Source: Candidula unifasciata (Eukaryota > Mollusca > Gastropoda > Stylommatophora > Geomitridae). From it: 64,000 nucleotides of DNA. Each line of letters starts with the position of its first letter. Within the stretch, counting starts at the first letter, position 1. The notes under the pieces were generated by a model that saw nothing but the letters and a program-made list of their open reading frames with translations, was not told the DNA's origin and searched no databases. Below are positions 23,650-36,119 of this stretch, piece after piece. Where the stretch lies: NCBI GenBank assembly GCA_905116865.2, contig CAJHNH020000845.1, forward strand, positions 132,001 through 196,000, read 5' to 3'. The translations under genes and the position numbers were made by a program.

Positions 23650-24735
23650 ACGACTGATTCAAAACGCTGCTGACACAAATGCCCACGACTGAGTCAAAAC
23701 ACTGCTGACACAAATGCCTATGACTGACTGACTCAAAAACACTGCTGACACAAATGCCCACGACTGACTCAAAACACTGCTGACACAAATGCCTATGACT
23801 GACTAAACAATGCTGACACAAATGGCCACGACTGACTCAAAACACTGCTGACACAAATGCCCACAAGACTGACTCAAAACACTGCTGACACAAATGCCTA
23901 TGACTGATTCAAAACACTGCTGACACAAATGCCCACGACTGAGTCAAAACACTGCTGACACAAATGCCCACAACTGAGTCAAAACACTGCTGACACAAAT
24001 GCCCACGACTGATTCAAAACACTGCTGACACAAATGCCCACGACTGATTCAAAACACTGCTGACACAAATGCCTATGACTGACTCAAAAACACTGCTGAC
24101 ACAAATGCCTATGACTGACTCAAAAACACCGCTGACACAAATGCCCACGAATGACTCAAAACACTGCTGACACAAATGCCTATGACTGACTAAACAATGC
24201 TGACACAAATGGCCACGACTGACTCAAAACACTGCTGACACAAATGTCCACAAGACTCAAAACACTGCTGACACAAATGCCTATGACTGATTCAAAACAC
24301 TGCTGACACAAATGCCCACGACTGAGTCAAAACACTGCTGACACAAATGCCCACAACTGAGTCAAAACACTGCTGACACAAATGCCCACGACTGATTCAA
24401 AACACTGCTGACACAAATGCCCATGATTGACTCAAAACACTGCTGACACAAATGTCCACACAAATGCCCATGACTGACTTAAAAACACTGCTGACACAAA
24501 TGTCCATGACTGACTCAAAACACTGCTGACCAGATGCCCACGACTGACTCAAAACACTGCTGACACAAATGCCTATGACTGACTCAACAATGCTGACACA
24601 AATGGCCACGACTGACTCAAAACACTGCTGACACAAATGCCCATGACTGACTCAAAACACTGCTGACACAAATGCCCACAACTGACTCAAAGCAAAAAAT
24701 GTCCACAACTGACTCAACATTGCTGAACAATACCT
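23650..24735. repeat. 34-bp minisatellite, about 31 copies
   Basis: Unit CGACTGACTCAAAACACTGC + TGACACAAATGCCCA. It fills most of the 1.4-kb intron between exons 4 and 5. Variants (GCCTATGACT, GTCCACAAGACT) recur in the same order in two blocks (23710-23960 and 24060-24300), showing a higher-order block duplication. Confidence 0.95.
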
Positions 24736-24778
24736 ACTACAATGTCCCTACCTCTAAGCTTACTGTCAAGCTGTCTCA

Positions 24779-25680
<902 letters not shown>

Positions 25681-25689
25681 CGTAAGTCA

Positions 25690-26060
25690 AGGAGAATATG
25701 TATATATCTAGCATTAGAGTCTTAGAAGTGTATGTGAGTTTTAGAGTCTTAGAAGTGTATTGAGTTTTAAAACCTTAAAAATGTTTGTCAGTTTTAGAGC
25801 CTTAGAAGTGTGAGTGAGTTTTGGTCTTAAAGGCATATGTGGGTTTTAGAATCTTAGAAGTGTTATGTGAGCTTTAGAGTCTTAGAAGTGTTATGCAAGT
25901 TTGAGTCTTAGAAGTGTTAACTGAGTTTTAGAGTCTTATAAATATAATGTGAGTTTTACAGTCTAAAAGTGTATGTAAGTTTAAGAGTCTTAGAAGTTTA
26001 TGTGAGTTTTACAATCTTAGAAGTATTGTGTGAGTTTAGAGCCTTAGAAGTATGTGTGTC
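25690..26060. repeat. Diverged 25-30 bp minisatellite
   Basis: About 13 units of GAGTCTTAGAAGTGTATGTGAGTTTTA with many single-base changes, an old array. Confidence 0.85.
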
Positions 26061-26674
26061 ATGCTCTTGCTATATGATAGTGAATTCGGAGGTGAGGAAA
26101 TGGCGCTGGCGCTGGATAGGACACTCAACTGAGGAAACCAAGATGTAAACAATATTAAAATATTCATTCGGACACTATGACTTTTCAACAAGGCCAGTCT
26201 GTGAGGGAAAACAGCTTTCTGTTGAACTGAATGCCTGCCCAAGAGTCCCCTAACCTCACAAACAAATGTTGGAAATTCTCAGGGAAAGCAACAGAGATCA
26301 TAGCTCCACAATGACCATCTGACAACTGGGGCAAGCTGCAGCCATCTCTGTGTTGACACATCCCCTAGCTAAATATGCCAGTCCTAGTCCGCTGTTGACA
26401 CCTGTGTATGTCACCAGTGTGCTGGGCTAGAGCTCACTGTCCTGCATTTAGCCAGCACCGGACCACACAGAGGGTGATAAGGGTATACATACAAAACAGA
26501 ATTCAACCAAGTTTGTCTTAGTTCAGCTACTCTATACCAAGCCCCGCATACATTTCTAAGACTATAAATAGAATGACAATACCTCACATGCACATATAAG
26601 ACTAAACAACAGGATACGGCCTTAACATATACTTCTAAACCAGTGGTATCTAAACTTTTTCAGGTCAAGTGTCG

Positions 26675-26965
26675 TCCCCCCCCCCCCCCCCCCCCCCCCC
26701 CCCATCTTCCATAACAAATTGTGATTAAAAAAGACAAGGACAATAGATCTCACAACTCACTTCTAACACACACTCACAAGCATCCACACAGACCCTTATG
26801 ACAATTTCCTAGTATAAAGCACAACATGGCACAAACAATTTAGGTATGTATCATCATTATGATCTACAGCACCCCATCTGCAACATAAAAAATTGTGATT
26901 AAAAAAGACAAGGACAATAGATCTCACAACTCACTTCTAACACACACTCACAAGCATCCACAGCC
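26675..26965. repeat. C28 run plus two-copy 171-bp duplication
   Basis: A C run at 26676-26703 follows CAGTGGTATCTAAACTTTTT, a possible MITE left end. AATTGTGATTAAAAAAGACA + AGGACAATAGATCTCACAAC and the next about 35 bp occur at 26717 and 26888. Confidence 0.85.
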
Positions 26966-28430
26966 AGACATTCACTTGAACCATATGTTGTTATCCACAG
27001 CCAGACATTCACTTGAACCATATGTTGTTATCCACAGCCAGACATTCTCTTGAACCATCTGTTATCTACAGCAAGACATTCTCTTGAACCATCTGTTATC
27101 TACAGCAAGACATTCTCTTGAACCATCTGTTATCTACAGCAAGACATTCACTTGAACCATCTGTTATCCACAGCCAGACATTCTCTTGAACCATATGTTG
27201 TTATCCACAGCCAGACATTCTCTTGAACCATCTGTTGTTATCCACAGCCAGACATTCACTTGAACCATCTGTTATCTACAGCAAGACATTCTCTTGAACC
27301 ATCTGTTATCTAAAGCAAGACATTCTCTTGAACCATCTGTTATCTAAAGCAAGACATTCTCTTGAACCATCTGTTATCTACAGCCAGACATTCACTTGAA
27401 CCATCTGTTATCTACAGCCAGACATTCACTTGAACCACCTGTTATCTACAGCCAGACATTCTCTTGAACCATCTGTTATCTACAGCAAGACATTCTCTTG
27501 AACCATATGTTGTTATCCACAGCCAGACATTCTCTTGAACCATCTGTTATCTACAGCCAGACATTCACTTGAACCATCTGTTATCTACAGCAAGACATTC
27601 TCTTGAACCGTCTGTTATCTAAAGCAAGACATTCTCTTGAACCATCTGTTATCTACAGCCAGACATTCACTTGCACCATCTGTTATCTACAGCCAGACAT
27701 TCACTTGAACCATCTGTTATCTACAGCCAGACATTCACTTGAACCATCTGTTATCTACAGCCAGACATTCACTTGAACCACCTGTTATCTACAGCCAGAC
27801 ATTCTCTTGAACCATCTGTTATCTACAGCAAGACATTCTCTTGAACCATATGTTGTTATCCACAGCCAGACATTCTCTTGAACCATCTGTTATCTACAGC
27901 AAGACATTCTCTTGAACCATATGTTGTTATCCACAGCCAGACATTCTCTTGAACCATCTGTTATCTACAGCAAGACATTCTCTTGAACCATCTGTTATCT
28001 AAAGCAAGACATTCTCTTGAACCATCTGTTATCTACAGCCAGACATTCTCTTGAACCATCTGTTATCTACAGCAAGACATTCACTTGACCAATCTGTTAT
28101 CTACAGCCAGACATTCTCTTGAACCTCCTGTTATCCACAGCCAGACATTCACTTGAACCATCTGTTATCTACAGCCAGACATTCTCTTGAACCATCTGTT
28201 ATCTACAGCAAGACATTCACTTGACCAATCTGTTATCTACAGCCAGACATTCTCTTGAACCTCCTGTTATCCACAGCCAGACATTCACTTGAACCATCTG
28301 TTATCTACAGCCAGACATTCACTTGACCAATCTGTTATCTACAGCCAGACATTCACTTGACCAATCTGTTATCTACAGCCAGACATTCACTTGAACCATC
28401 TGCTATCATCAGCCAGACATTCACCTTAAC
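26960..28430. repeat. 32-36 bp minisatellite, more than 40 copies
   Basis: Unit ACAGCCAGACATTCTCTTGA + ACCATCTGTTATCT. Three positions vary in a limited set (GCC/GCA, CTC/CAC, ATCTACA/GTTATCCACA), and blocks of the same variant order reappear, for example 28045-28150 and 28165-28270. It lies about 2 kb into the 29-kb intron side of exon 4. Confidence 0.95.
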
Positions 28431-28439
28431 AATTTTATA

Positions 28440-29655
28440 TTCAGGCAGACATTCACATAAACCATCTGTTATCTTTAGAATTCAAACAAATCTCAAGCAT
28501 GTGGGCCTTTTGAAGTGTATTAACCGCCTGAAAGCCTTGCACTGTACAGTGTTTCATGTAAGTGGGGGTGAAATAACTGTGGCCAGACTCATCAACGCAG
28601 TGGAGAGAGGGAGTGGGGCATGCACCTCACTGCCAACACACACTTTACCATTATCCCCAGTGTTATTTAAATTCTTGGCAGGCCCCAATTTGTTTACTAC
28701 TTAATTATGCTCCAGCCTTCCATAGACAATGTTCATCACGAATGCAAGCAGCAGGAAGGCAAGGTTGCCCACCTGGGTTCTGGCATGTCGAGGAAAGAAT
28801 AGACCAATTGCATTTGTAAGAAGCAGATAGTAAAAGGCAACTAATTAGGAGATTATTTTTAGTCTAAGTGGAGGTTTCAACTTCACTGAATGTGGGTTCC
28901 CCCATACTAGCGCCGTTCCTGTGCCAGGGAAAATCAAATGAAATGTATCTCACTGTCCCATTTTAGAAAAAAGAAAAAAACAGGTGAATAAACAATTAGT
29001 CCTGGAAGAATCCAGTAAATGCATATGGCAGTGGCTAGAGGCGCCAAAGCCAACAGTCGCCACCAGAAATGAAGTTTTCTGATGATGGAAGTAGTGCACA
29101 ATAAGTTGGCTATACACACGTACAATTATTAAATAAGGTATTTCACTGGCTACAGGTCCTATTGAATATCACAACACATACGCTGAGCAAATGAAAGGCA
29201 TTCCAAATGAAAAACAAAAACAAAGCTCACAGGGCTGCACCAAGTCCTAAACTCAGTAGGTCTGGCAATGAAACCAGAAGTCTAATTAGGGGTTTGCTTA
29301 AATCGAATGTGCTGGACTGAAGGGTGCAGATATCACAGCATAACTATAAATCACAATACAAAGTGCCAACCACACTTTTAAGTGGGAAAAAACCTCTGCC
29401 CCACTGGCTCCTTCCATATGTTAAATGGAAACAAATGACAGAACTCATACCTTTCCCACTGAGTTGGGAGAGCAGTACAAGAGTTAAAACTGGTACTGCT
29501 TTGAACCTCGTCAACTCCTTTTCTTGAGACATTCAACTCCCACCTCACCACCATCACAAAATGGTCCATGGTGCTGCAGTTTCAAAGCCAACAAGGACCA
29601 TTTCTCTTTAGTTAGTGAACAGTTCACCTAGCATATAGTGAAATAATACCCTTTT
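28440..29655. other. Unannotated intron stretch
   Basis: No tandem structure or recognisable coding similarity. Short frames on both strands lack support. GTGTATTAACCGCCTGAAAG to CATCAACGCAGTGGAGAG could be part of an old dispersed repeat, not identified. Confidence 0.4.
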
Positions 29656-29659
29656 CACC

Positions 29660-29857
29660 GCCCTAGACATATTTTATGGACCAATCGGCACTCAGTGGGT
29701 GATGTGATCAACATCACGCGTCTTTATTCCAGGTGACCCGTTTGCTATGAAACTGAAACTATGATTACCAGATAACTGCCCAGGACATTACCTGGTAACC
29801 ATAACCTACGACCTTTGGATCCGTAGGCGAGAGTCTAACCACTACACCACAGCCCTG
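29660..29857 (-). mobile_element. tRNA-derived SINE (family S), minus copy
   Basis: In reverse the head reads GGGCTGTGGTGTAGTGGTTA + GACTCTCGCCTACGGATCC + AAAGGTCGTAGGTT, a tRNA-like A-box/B-box arrangement. The tail GTGATGTTGATCACATCACC + CACTGAGTGCCGATTGGTCC matches the copy at 15405. The middle (GGTGACCCGTTTGCTATGAA) recurs at 12000 and 40060. Confidence 0.85.
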
Positions 29858-29877
29858 CCCAGAGAATTTAGTGCTGG

Positions 29878-29955
29878 ACCTATATTTGTATAGACCAATC
29901 AGCACTCGAAAGGTGATGGGGTCAACATCATGCCGGCCACCATCTGTCAGTTGAA
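29878..29955 (-). mobile_element. Family S SINE tail, truncated
   Basis: TATAGACCAATCAGCACTCG + AAAGGTGATGGGGTCAACAT is the reverse of the conserved SINE 3' domain, lying next to the full copy. Confidence 0.75.
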
Positions 29956-30654
29956 GCTGGATCGTTAACCTTTTTTTTTTAATTGTACCACGTGTGGATA
30001 GTTACTGTCCATGTGCATTAGGAATAATTCTGAATTTTTTTTTAAATGCAATTCCGTATATTATTACAAAGCACTTAAGGCTTAGGTCCGTTTAATTCAT
30101 CCCCACCCTCATAAACAAGCTACTACGCGCAGCAGACTCAATCGGACGACATGAATTATGCACGCACACCCTTCTACCTGCACGCATTAACCACCTGTGG
30201 CATGTAGTTCAAAAGGTCCCGCTCTATCCATCACGTCTTTCATGCCACAGGCGAATAAAAATGGAGTGGAAGATAGTAGTGATAAAAGCAAACCCCCTCC
30301 TGGCGCCCTGCATATCCGCCCATGCTTCAAATTACCCCCATCGACCCAGGGCTATTTTAGAAGAAAGCAGGTCACACACGCATGGGGATGAAACAAGAAA
30401 AAAAAAGGGGGGGGGGGTGGGGAGTCCTAGGAAGAAGGCGGCAGGCGTGATTCAGGTCCCGTTAGGTGGGACAAGGCCGGGCTGTCTGCCGCACCGTTTG
30501 TTCAGACATGACCACCTGTATGCTAAACGAACGGGTTCGCACCAAACAGATCCCCCCACCTGCAGCTGTCTCATGGTAACCTTCCGTTCTGCTGCGGAAA
30601 AATTCCGATCTGAATTGTGATACTTGACCTTGTAATACGATCGTTCTGTGTTTG

Positions 30655-30990
30655 AAGTCTGCTGCCTGTCTTGTGATGGCGCATTGTTCCTGTCTGTCTT
30701 GTAATGGCGCATTGTCCCTGTCTGTCTTGTGATGGCGCATTGTCCCTGTCTGTCTTGTAATGGCGCATTGTCCCTGCCTGTCTTGTAATGGCGCATTGTC
30801 CCTGTCTGTCTTGTAATGGCGCATTGTCTCTTTCTGTCTTGTAATGGCGCATTGTCCCTGTCTGTCATGTGATGGCGCATTGTCTCTGTCTGTCTTGTGA
30901 TAGCGCATTGTCACTGTTTGTCGTGTGATCGCGCATTGTCCCTGTCTGTCGTGTGATAGCGCATTGTCCCTGTCTGTTTTTGTGCTTCAG
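30655..30990. repeat. 30-bp minisatellite, about 11 copies
   Basis: Unit CTGTCTGTCTTGTAATGGCG + CATTGTCCCT. The period is a multiple of three, so open frames with a ten-residue repeat appear on the minus strand; they have no start context or conservation suggesting a gene. Confidence 0.95.
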
Positions 30991-31032
30991 TGTCTCTCTG
31001 ATGACTGGCATACGTTGGGCGGGTACGAAAAT

Positions 31033-31033
<1 letters not shown>

Positions 31034-31091
<58 letters not shown>

Positions 31092-31163
31092 AGACGGGGA
31101 CGAATAATTATGTGAAGGAAATGAGCGAATGACCCCCCCCCCCCTCACCACAGGAGACGTGGA

Positions 31164-31231
<68 letters not shown>
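31034..31231. repeat. (GA)n and (TA)n microsatellites
   Basis: About 27 GA units (31036-31090), a C run and about 34 TA units (31163-31230) in close succession. Confidence 0.97.
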
Positions 31232-31233
<2 letters not shown>

Positions 31234-31598
31234 AAACCAACATTTTAACCACCGGCGACCGGATCGCCTATTGGCTCGCCGGTTGACGACTTTGTCGCCG
31301 GTCGGGACAGTATTTGGATCTGTCCCCTTTCATCGTATCAACACTGGGAAGGGCTCTTGGAGGTGTGAGATACTATGCTATTTTATCTGGCACACATTAG
31401 TCACCATTTTTTTTATATGGCACACATAAGTCACAATTACAACCTTAAGCAATTACTTCTTCAGGGGTGTGGGCTGAGCGTGATTACCCCCTCTTTCCCT
31501 CCTCCCCCCCCCTCCCCCTTTTTCCCAGTCAAAGGAACAGGCGCCTGTCTTGAGCCTTGCCAGTGGAGAGTTCTGGTTTACAGTAGAGACGTGGTGAC

Positions 31599-31606
31599 GC
31601 ACAGAC
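31599..31606. repeat. Left target-site duplication of the hAT element
   Basis: GCACAGAC, identical to 33895-33902 on the other side. Eight bp is the length made by hAT transposases. Confidence 0.95.
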
Positions 31607-33894
31607 CAGTGTTGCCACTTTGGATCTTTTATATCCAAATTTAGATCTTTTTCATTGCATTTAGATACTGTTTTTGACGTTTAGATCGTAAATATTTTTT
31701 TAGATTCTTTTCTTATTAAGTTAGATATTTTATAGCGTTTTTTTTCCTTTTATTGTCAATTTAATAATTACTGTGTAAAATATTTACTACAATATTTTTG
31801 TTTTGGTCTGGCACGTACATTGTGACAACTGCCATTACTTGAACTTTGACCTCTCACTGGGGTCAACGCACAAATATCTGGCAACCCCGGTACTGATTAA
31901 TAATAACGCGCGTAAATCATACTAACTTTGTTTCAACCGTATCCTCACTGTGCTGACTTTGCGTTTCTTTTTCATGTGATTTTAAAAAAAATAATTGCTC
32001 ACCTTCTTATGTGGCTTTCACTTTGGAAAAAAACTTTCAACACGCCAAAAGTATGAGCAAAAAATTTAGAAAGAGTGGTTGCATGATGACAAAATTAAAA
32101 ACTGGGGATATGACCAAAGCTTGTTGTATGTACTGCAAGTGTGAAATTAAAGCGAAAATACAAAACTCAAAGAGTCATGCAGAGAAAAGATATTACACCG
32201 CTGACATCTGTTTTCAGAACTATACTGATAAATGAATCATCAAAAGTTGAAGTATCAGTCGCAATGTTTTTAATTTGTCACTGCGCAATTTCAAACTGTG
32301 ACCATTTGATCGATTTGTAAAAAATCTTGGACTAGTTCAATTTGAAAAGTGTGGTGTAGAAAGTATAGTTTAGGAACTGAAGGACCTTTTAATTAGAAAA
32401 CAGTTAGGCTTGAAGAATTTGGCTGTAATTGGTACTGATAATGCCTCAGTGATGGTTGGTATAAACAATGGCGTTTATGCCAAGTTGAAGGAAGCTAACC
32501 CATCGTTAATACTTATAAAATGTATGCGTCATTCATTGCAGCTAGCATTATCACATGCTTCATCTAAATATTTACCAAGGAATTTGGAATACCTTATTGC
32601 TGAAACACTTTACTGGTTTTCCAAATCATTTGTCAGACAACAGCAATACAATACATTATATACAACCTTGAATGATGGTTCAACACCACCGAAAATTCTG
32701 TCAGATTGCAAAACTAGATGGTTATCAATTTAATCAGCTGTTGAAAGAATTATGAAGCAATGGCTGAAGTTGAAGACACACTTTGAAATAACAAGACAAA
32801 GTGAAAAGTGCTATACAGCTGAAATACAATATGGAATGTACAGTGATGAAAAAAAAGTGTGTCATTCATTCTCTTTTTATAACCTATTCTAATGGAAGTG
32901 CAAAAAGTTAATAAACTGTTCGAATCTAAACTTGTCGATAAAGTTAAATTACTTGATGATCTCACCTCGCTATTTCACTCGGTAAAAGACTGGTGTTGCC
33001 AACTTCTAAAGCTGATTTGCTCACTTGCACTATAGAGAGCTATTTGGCTCCTAAGCCACACCTTGGATATTAAATCGAATCAAAAATTGATGATTTGAAA
33101 ACAAAAGGACTGTTAACAGAGAATGAAGAGAACAACTTAAGAAAACGCTGTCAAGATTTCCTTATCTCATTATTGAAGCAGAGACTTCCTGAAAATCTAG
33201 ATGTTTTGAAAAATATTTCACTTTTTTTCTGTGAGCAACATACTTCAGCCAATAAAGGACATACCTAAATATTGTAAAGTTATGAAATGTTTAGGGGCTA
33301 CTGATAATAGTGTCGCGGAAGCAGAATATCAGTTAACCAAAATAAAGTTAGCTGAATGGACAAACAAAACAGAAACTAAAGCGTTTTGGAGTGAAGTGAG
33401 ACAATTTAAAGATGCCTCATCAAACAGTCCATTCTGTAAGCTCTTTAAAGTGCCATGTCTGCCATGATACTACCCCACTCAAATGCTGACGTAGAAAGAG
33501 TTTTCAATGCTAGGAATTATATCAAATCTAACCTAAAAAACAGGATGAAATTTGACCATTAAAATTCGGCCTGATGAGCTATGAGACTAGAGAAATAAGC
33601 CTACTGTTCCACTTATAAAGAAATTTTAACAGCTAAAGCATACCAGGGTCATTTTGGATCTGAAGCTTCAACTTTATTATCCAAGCTAAGTTTATCCTGT
33701 GGATCTTGTGAGGCAGACATCGGTGAAGGTGAGGACATGATTATGTAGGGTAAGTCATAACAAAAGCTATGTAATTTTTGACTTTTTCAATTTGGATGTT
33801 TTTTCCTAGATCTTTTCCACGCGGATTTAGATCTTTTTAGATATTTTTTGGAACCGTTTTGGATATTTTTTGTCAAAGAAAAGTGGCAACACTG
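31607..33894 (+). mobile_element. hAT DNA transposon, 2,288 bp, with exact 8-bp TSD
   Basis: Begins CAGTGTTGCCACTTTGGAT and ends AGTGGCAACACTG, giving a terminal inverted repeat of about 15 bp. Subterminal regions are rich in TTTAGAT/GGATATTTTTT motifs in opposite orientations, as in hAT ends. The interior carries a broken transposase gene on the same strand. The target duplication is perfect although the gene is decayed, suggesting moderate age. It lies in the 29-kb HIPK intron, opposite to HIPK transcription. The insertion is also next to a fold-back element. Confidence 0.95.
32011..33562 (+). pseudogene. hAT transposase, broken by stops and frameshifts
   Basis: Three main pieces survive. 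At 32011-32235 MAFTLEKNFQHAK leads to a CCMYC...H BED-type zinc-finger remnant. At 32410-32733 the catalytic core includes IGTDNASVMVG (Asp), KCMRHSLQLALSHAS (the C..H motif) and CKTRWLS. At 33231-33562, after frame changes, the end contains LPHSNADVERVFN, the catalytic Glu and dimerisation block of hAT, followed by YIKSNLKNRMKF. Several stops and shifts between them (around 32240-32400, 32730-33230, 33468) make it non-functional. Confidence 0.92.
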
Positions 33895-33936
33895 GCACAG
33901 ACTCGTGTAGCATTAGAGACGCTCGTGGCTGGCCGA

Positions 33937-34084
33937 TCCGGCCTTTACATCGCTGCCAAACGGTCGGGAAACGCCACAGTAAAAGGTCCCCTATTATTTA
34001 TCGTCCCCTTATATGTGTGTGTGGGTATAAGGGGGCCTTTTACTGTGGCGTTCCTCCATCGTTTGGCAGCGATGAAAAGTCCGG
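33937..34084. mobile_element. 138-bp fold-back MITE with TCCGG duplications
   Basis: Arms CCTTTACATCGCTGCCAAAC ... ACGCCACAGTAAAAGG at 33942 and the reverse complement ending GTTTGGCAGCGATGAAAAG at 34079. Both ends are flanked by TCCGG (33937-33941 and 34080-34084), a plausible 5-bp target duplication. The loop (about 50 bp) has GTGTGTGTG. No coding capacity. Confidence 0.8.
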
Positions 34085-34129
34085 ACTGTCAGATTCTGAC
34101 TCAGAATAACTGACAATGACTGTCTGGAA

Positions 34130-34412
34130 ATGGCTTTAAAAATAAGTAGAATATTAAACACAACAATGAGAAGGAGACAAGCAAAGTTCTTTGGTCATGT
34201 GATGAAAAAAGGAGGACTGGAAAATATCATGACGACTGGAAAGATCACTGGTAGAAGATGTAGATGAAGACCAAGAGAAATGGTGGTGGATAGCGTTGAG
34301 GAATATTAGCGGGATTGGTCCAGAACACCAAAGACCGAGATTTGTGGAGATCAATGGACGCCTATGACCGCTGGCAAGGCACTGATGATGATGATGTTGA
34401 TGATATATATTA
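34130..34412 (+). mobile_element. RTE-type LINE 3' end
   Basis: Encodes NTTMRRRQAKFFGHVMKKGG then LENIMTTGKITGRRCR and RPREMVVDSVEE, the thumb/C-terminal region of RTE-like RTs (FGHV, TGKI.GRR.RGR.R). It ends in a (GATGAT)n tail at 34384-34410. A C run follows. Confidence 0.75.
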
Positions 34413-34892
34413 TCCCCCCCCCCCCCCCCCCAGTTGAGCAAACGTCCCTTCGTACTTCCTGCCTCGCCCTGGACCTGCCATGCCCCCTGGTACTTACCAT
34501 CTCCACTCGTACTTATCGCCTCCATTAAGTATTCTTTCCAATCCGCTGGCAAAGAACATTTATTATGCGGCGACACGAACCAACCAGCCACAAAAGGGGT
34601 TTACACTTGCCAACATACACACTCGACCGACGTGTATACAGCAAACTGGCAGCATTCTCTCATTGCAAGAACCGCCAGAGCAAATGTCCCGTCCCGCGTA
34701 GCACTCAAAATAAAACGTTGGTCTCCGGCAATTACCAATTATGCATATCTATTCGTCTTCATTAGCAGGTCGGCTGGCGGACAAACGCAGGTTGTTACAA
34801 CCAACTGCCAAAGCCGACATTCGTTACATTAATGGCTCGCACCCATTCACCTACTACAGTGTAGATTTGTAAAATATCGAAGTTTTTTGCTT

Positions 34893-34975
34893 CATGTGGG
34901 TTCCGATATCCCAGTGGGGTGGGGGGGGGGGGGGGGGGGAGAAGACTCACTGCTTCATTTAATAAACATGCAGTA
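34893..34975 (-). repeat. Family A dispersed repeat, 3' end, minus copy
   Basis: CATGTGGGTTCCGATATCCC + AGTGGGG and AATAAACATGCAG are the reverse of the family's 3' end, with a G run inserted. Confidence 0.55.
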
Positions 34976-34997
34976 AAAAGCGACTAAAATATTTGAC

Positions 34998-35205
34998 TTC
35001 TTACCGTTCACCGGTTGCAAACTTCGGCAGAAAGTTCGCCCACTTTTCAACTTTAGTTGTGTACACATCGTTCTATAGATCTGGCTTAAAAATGTGGTGC
35101 AGCATGTTGGTTCCTCGACTTTTAAGCAGATGCACTCCGACTTAAAAGGAAACAGTCGCATTTTACGACATGCCTGTGTTAGGGCAGGGTGTCCATCGCC
35201 CCCCC
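34998..35205 (+). repeat. Family A dispersed repeat, plus copy (internally deleted)
   Basis: CTTACCGTTCACCGGTTGCA + AACTTCGGCAGAAAGTTC to AAGCAGATGCACTCCGACTT and TTTTACGACATGCCTGTGTT. The TTCGTCCACTTCTGGA part is missing. Confidence 0.75.
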
Positions 35206-35214
35206 CCCCAACTA

Positions 35215-35440
35215 ATGGAGTCCTTTTTGGGTTCACCCCATCTAAAGGATTCAAGATTTTGTGGTGTTCACAGGAAAGTCCAATAGCATAGGGGTGCTAG
35301 GGTGTAAAATCAATTTCCCCCCCCCCCCTCCCCCATGTCTGATTTTCCGAGAAACTCCGTACAAAATCTTGGGAGTCCCCGAGATGGGGTGAACAAAAAA
35401 GAAAAGTACCCAAATAGGACCCCAAAAAGCCACATGACAA
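35215..35440. mobile_element. Fold-back MITE (family B)
   Basis: The left arm GGTTCACCCCATCTAAAGGA ... GGAAAGTCCAATAGCATAGG and right arm GATTTTCCGAGAAACTCC ... CCCCGAGATGGGGTGAAC are inverted copies around a C-rich centre. It has the same architecture as the copy at 37725. Confidence 0.8.
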
Positions 35441-35499
35441 AATGGCTTTTTAACAATCACGACTTTCAACAGCGAATATAGAATAAGCACTCTACGCCG

Positions 35500-35665
35500 T
35501 TACCGTGAGCACATTTACAAAATGACAGGTACAGCGGACCCAGGAAATACTACTGCTACCATAGACACAGGAAATCTTCGTTAGCTGCTGAAGATGGAGA
35601 CGGAGCACTTATGGGGATGCCTCCAGTACGGTGATGTCAGTCTAAATTCCACTGCACACTCAATA
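35500..35665 (+). mobile_element. LINE 3' fragment
   Basis: CCATAGACACAGGAAATCTT + CGTTAGCTGCTGAAGATGGA and GAGCACTTATGGGGATGCC match the LINE 3' end copies at 9041 and 46190. Confidence 0.6.
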
Positions 35666-35889
35666 AGGGTGGACTTAGCAAAACGGTTCGCCTCTTATTC
35701 GCGCAACACTAGGATTGCTTGAAACTGACCTGAGTTGTGGTTTACAGATAGGCTGTGATAGCTCAGCCTTTCGGCCCAACACATCTTTTTTAGTTGCATT
35801 TTATGACACTTGTTAGAGAGGGGACACCGGGTCTATTTCCCCCCCCCCCCCACCCCACCCCTGAAAATCTAAAACGACTGACGAGCTGG

Positions 35890-36115
35890 TAAAACATGAT
35901 CGCCAACACTTTATCGGCACCACGCAGGATCATTTCGGAAATACATGAGAGAGATTCCCTTGGCCGTCCTGTAACAACTAAGCAGAATCTCTGGTTCTTT
36001 CGTTATAAGTCGTCGCCCCCCCCCCCCCCCCCACAATGGCTACACGGGGACAGTCCAATATTGTATAGGGTGGTAAGACCTGGTTTTCCGGTTCTGTGGT
36101 GATTTTAACTACCCA
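35890..36115. mobile_element. Family B fold-back MITE, degraded
   Basis: GGGGACAGTCCAATATTGTA + TAGGG and GGTTTTCCGGTTCTGTGG resemble the inner arms of family B, with a C20 run inside. Confidence 0.45.
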
Positions 36116-36119
36116 AAAA

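Noticed and set aside
26960..28430. CRISPR-like array of 34-bp repeats
   Set aside because: Units are contiguous with no unique spacers and the locus is a eukaryotic intron.
30452..30914. 150-codon minus-strand frames with a ten-residue repeat
   Set aside because: The 30-bp minisatellite period keeps several frames open at once, so openness is not evidence of coding.
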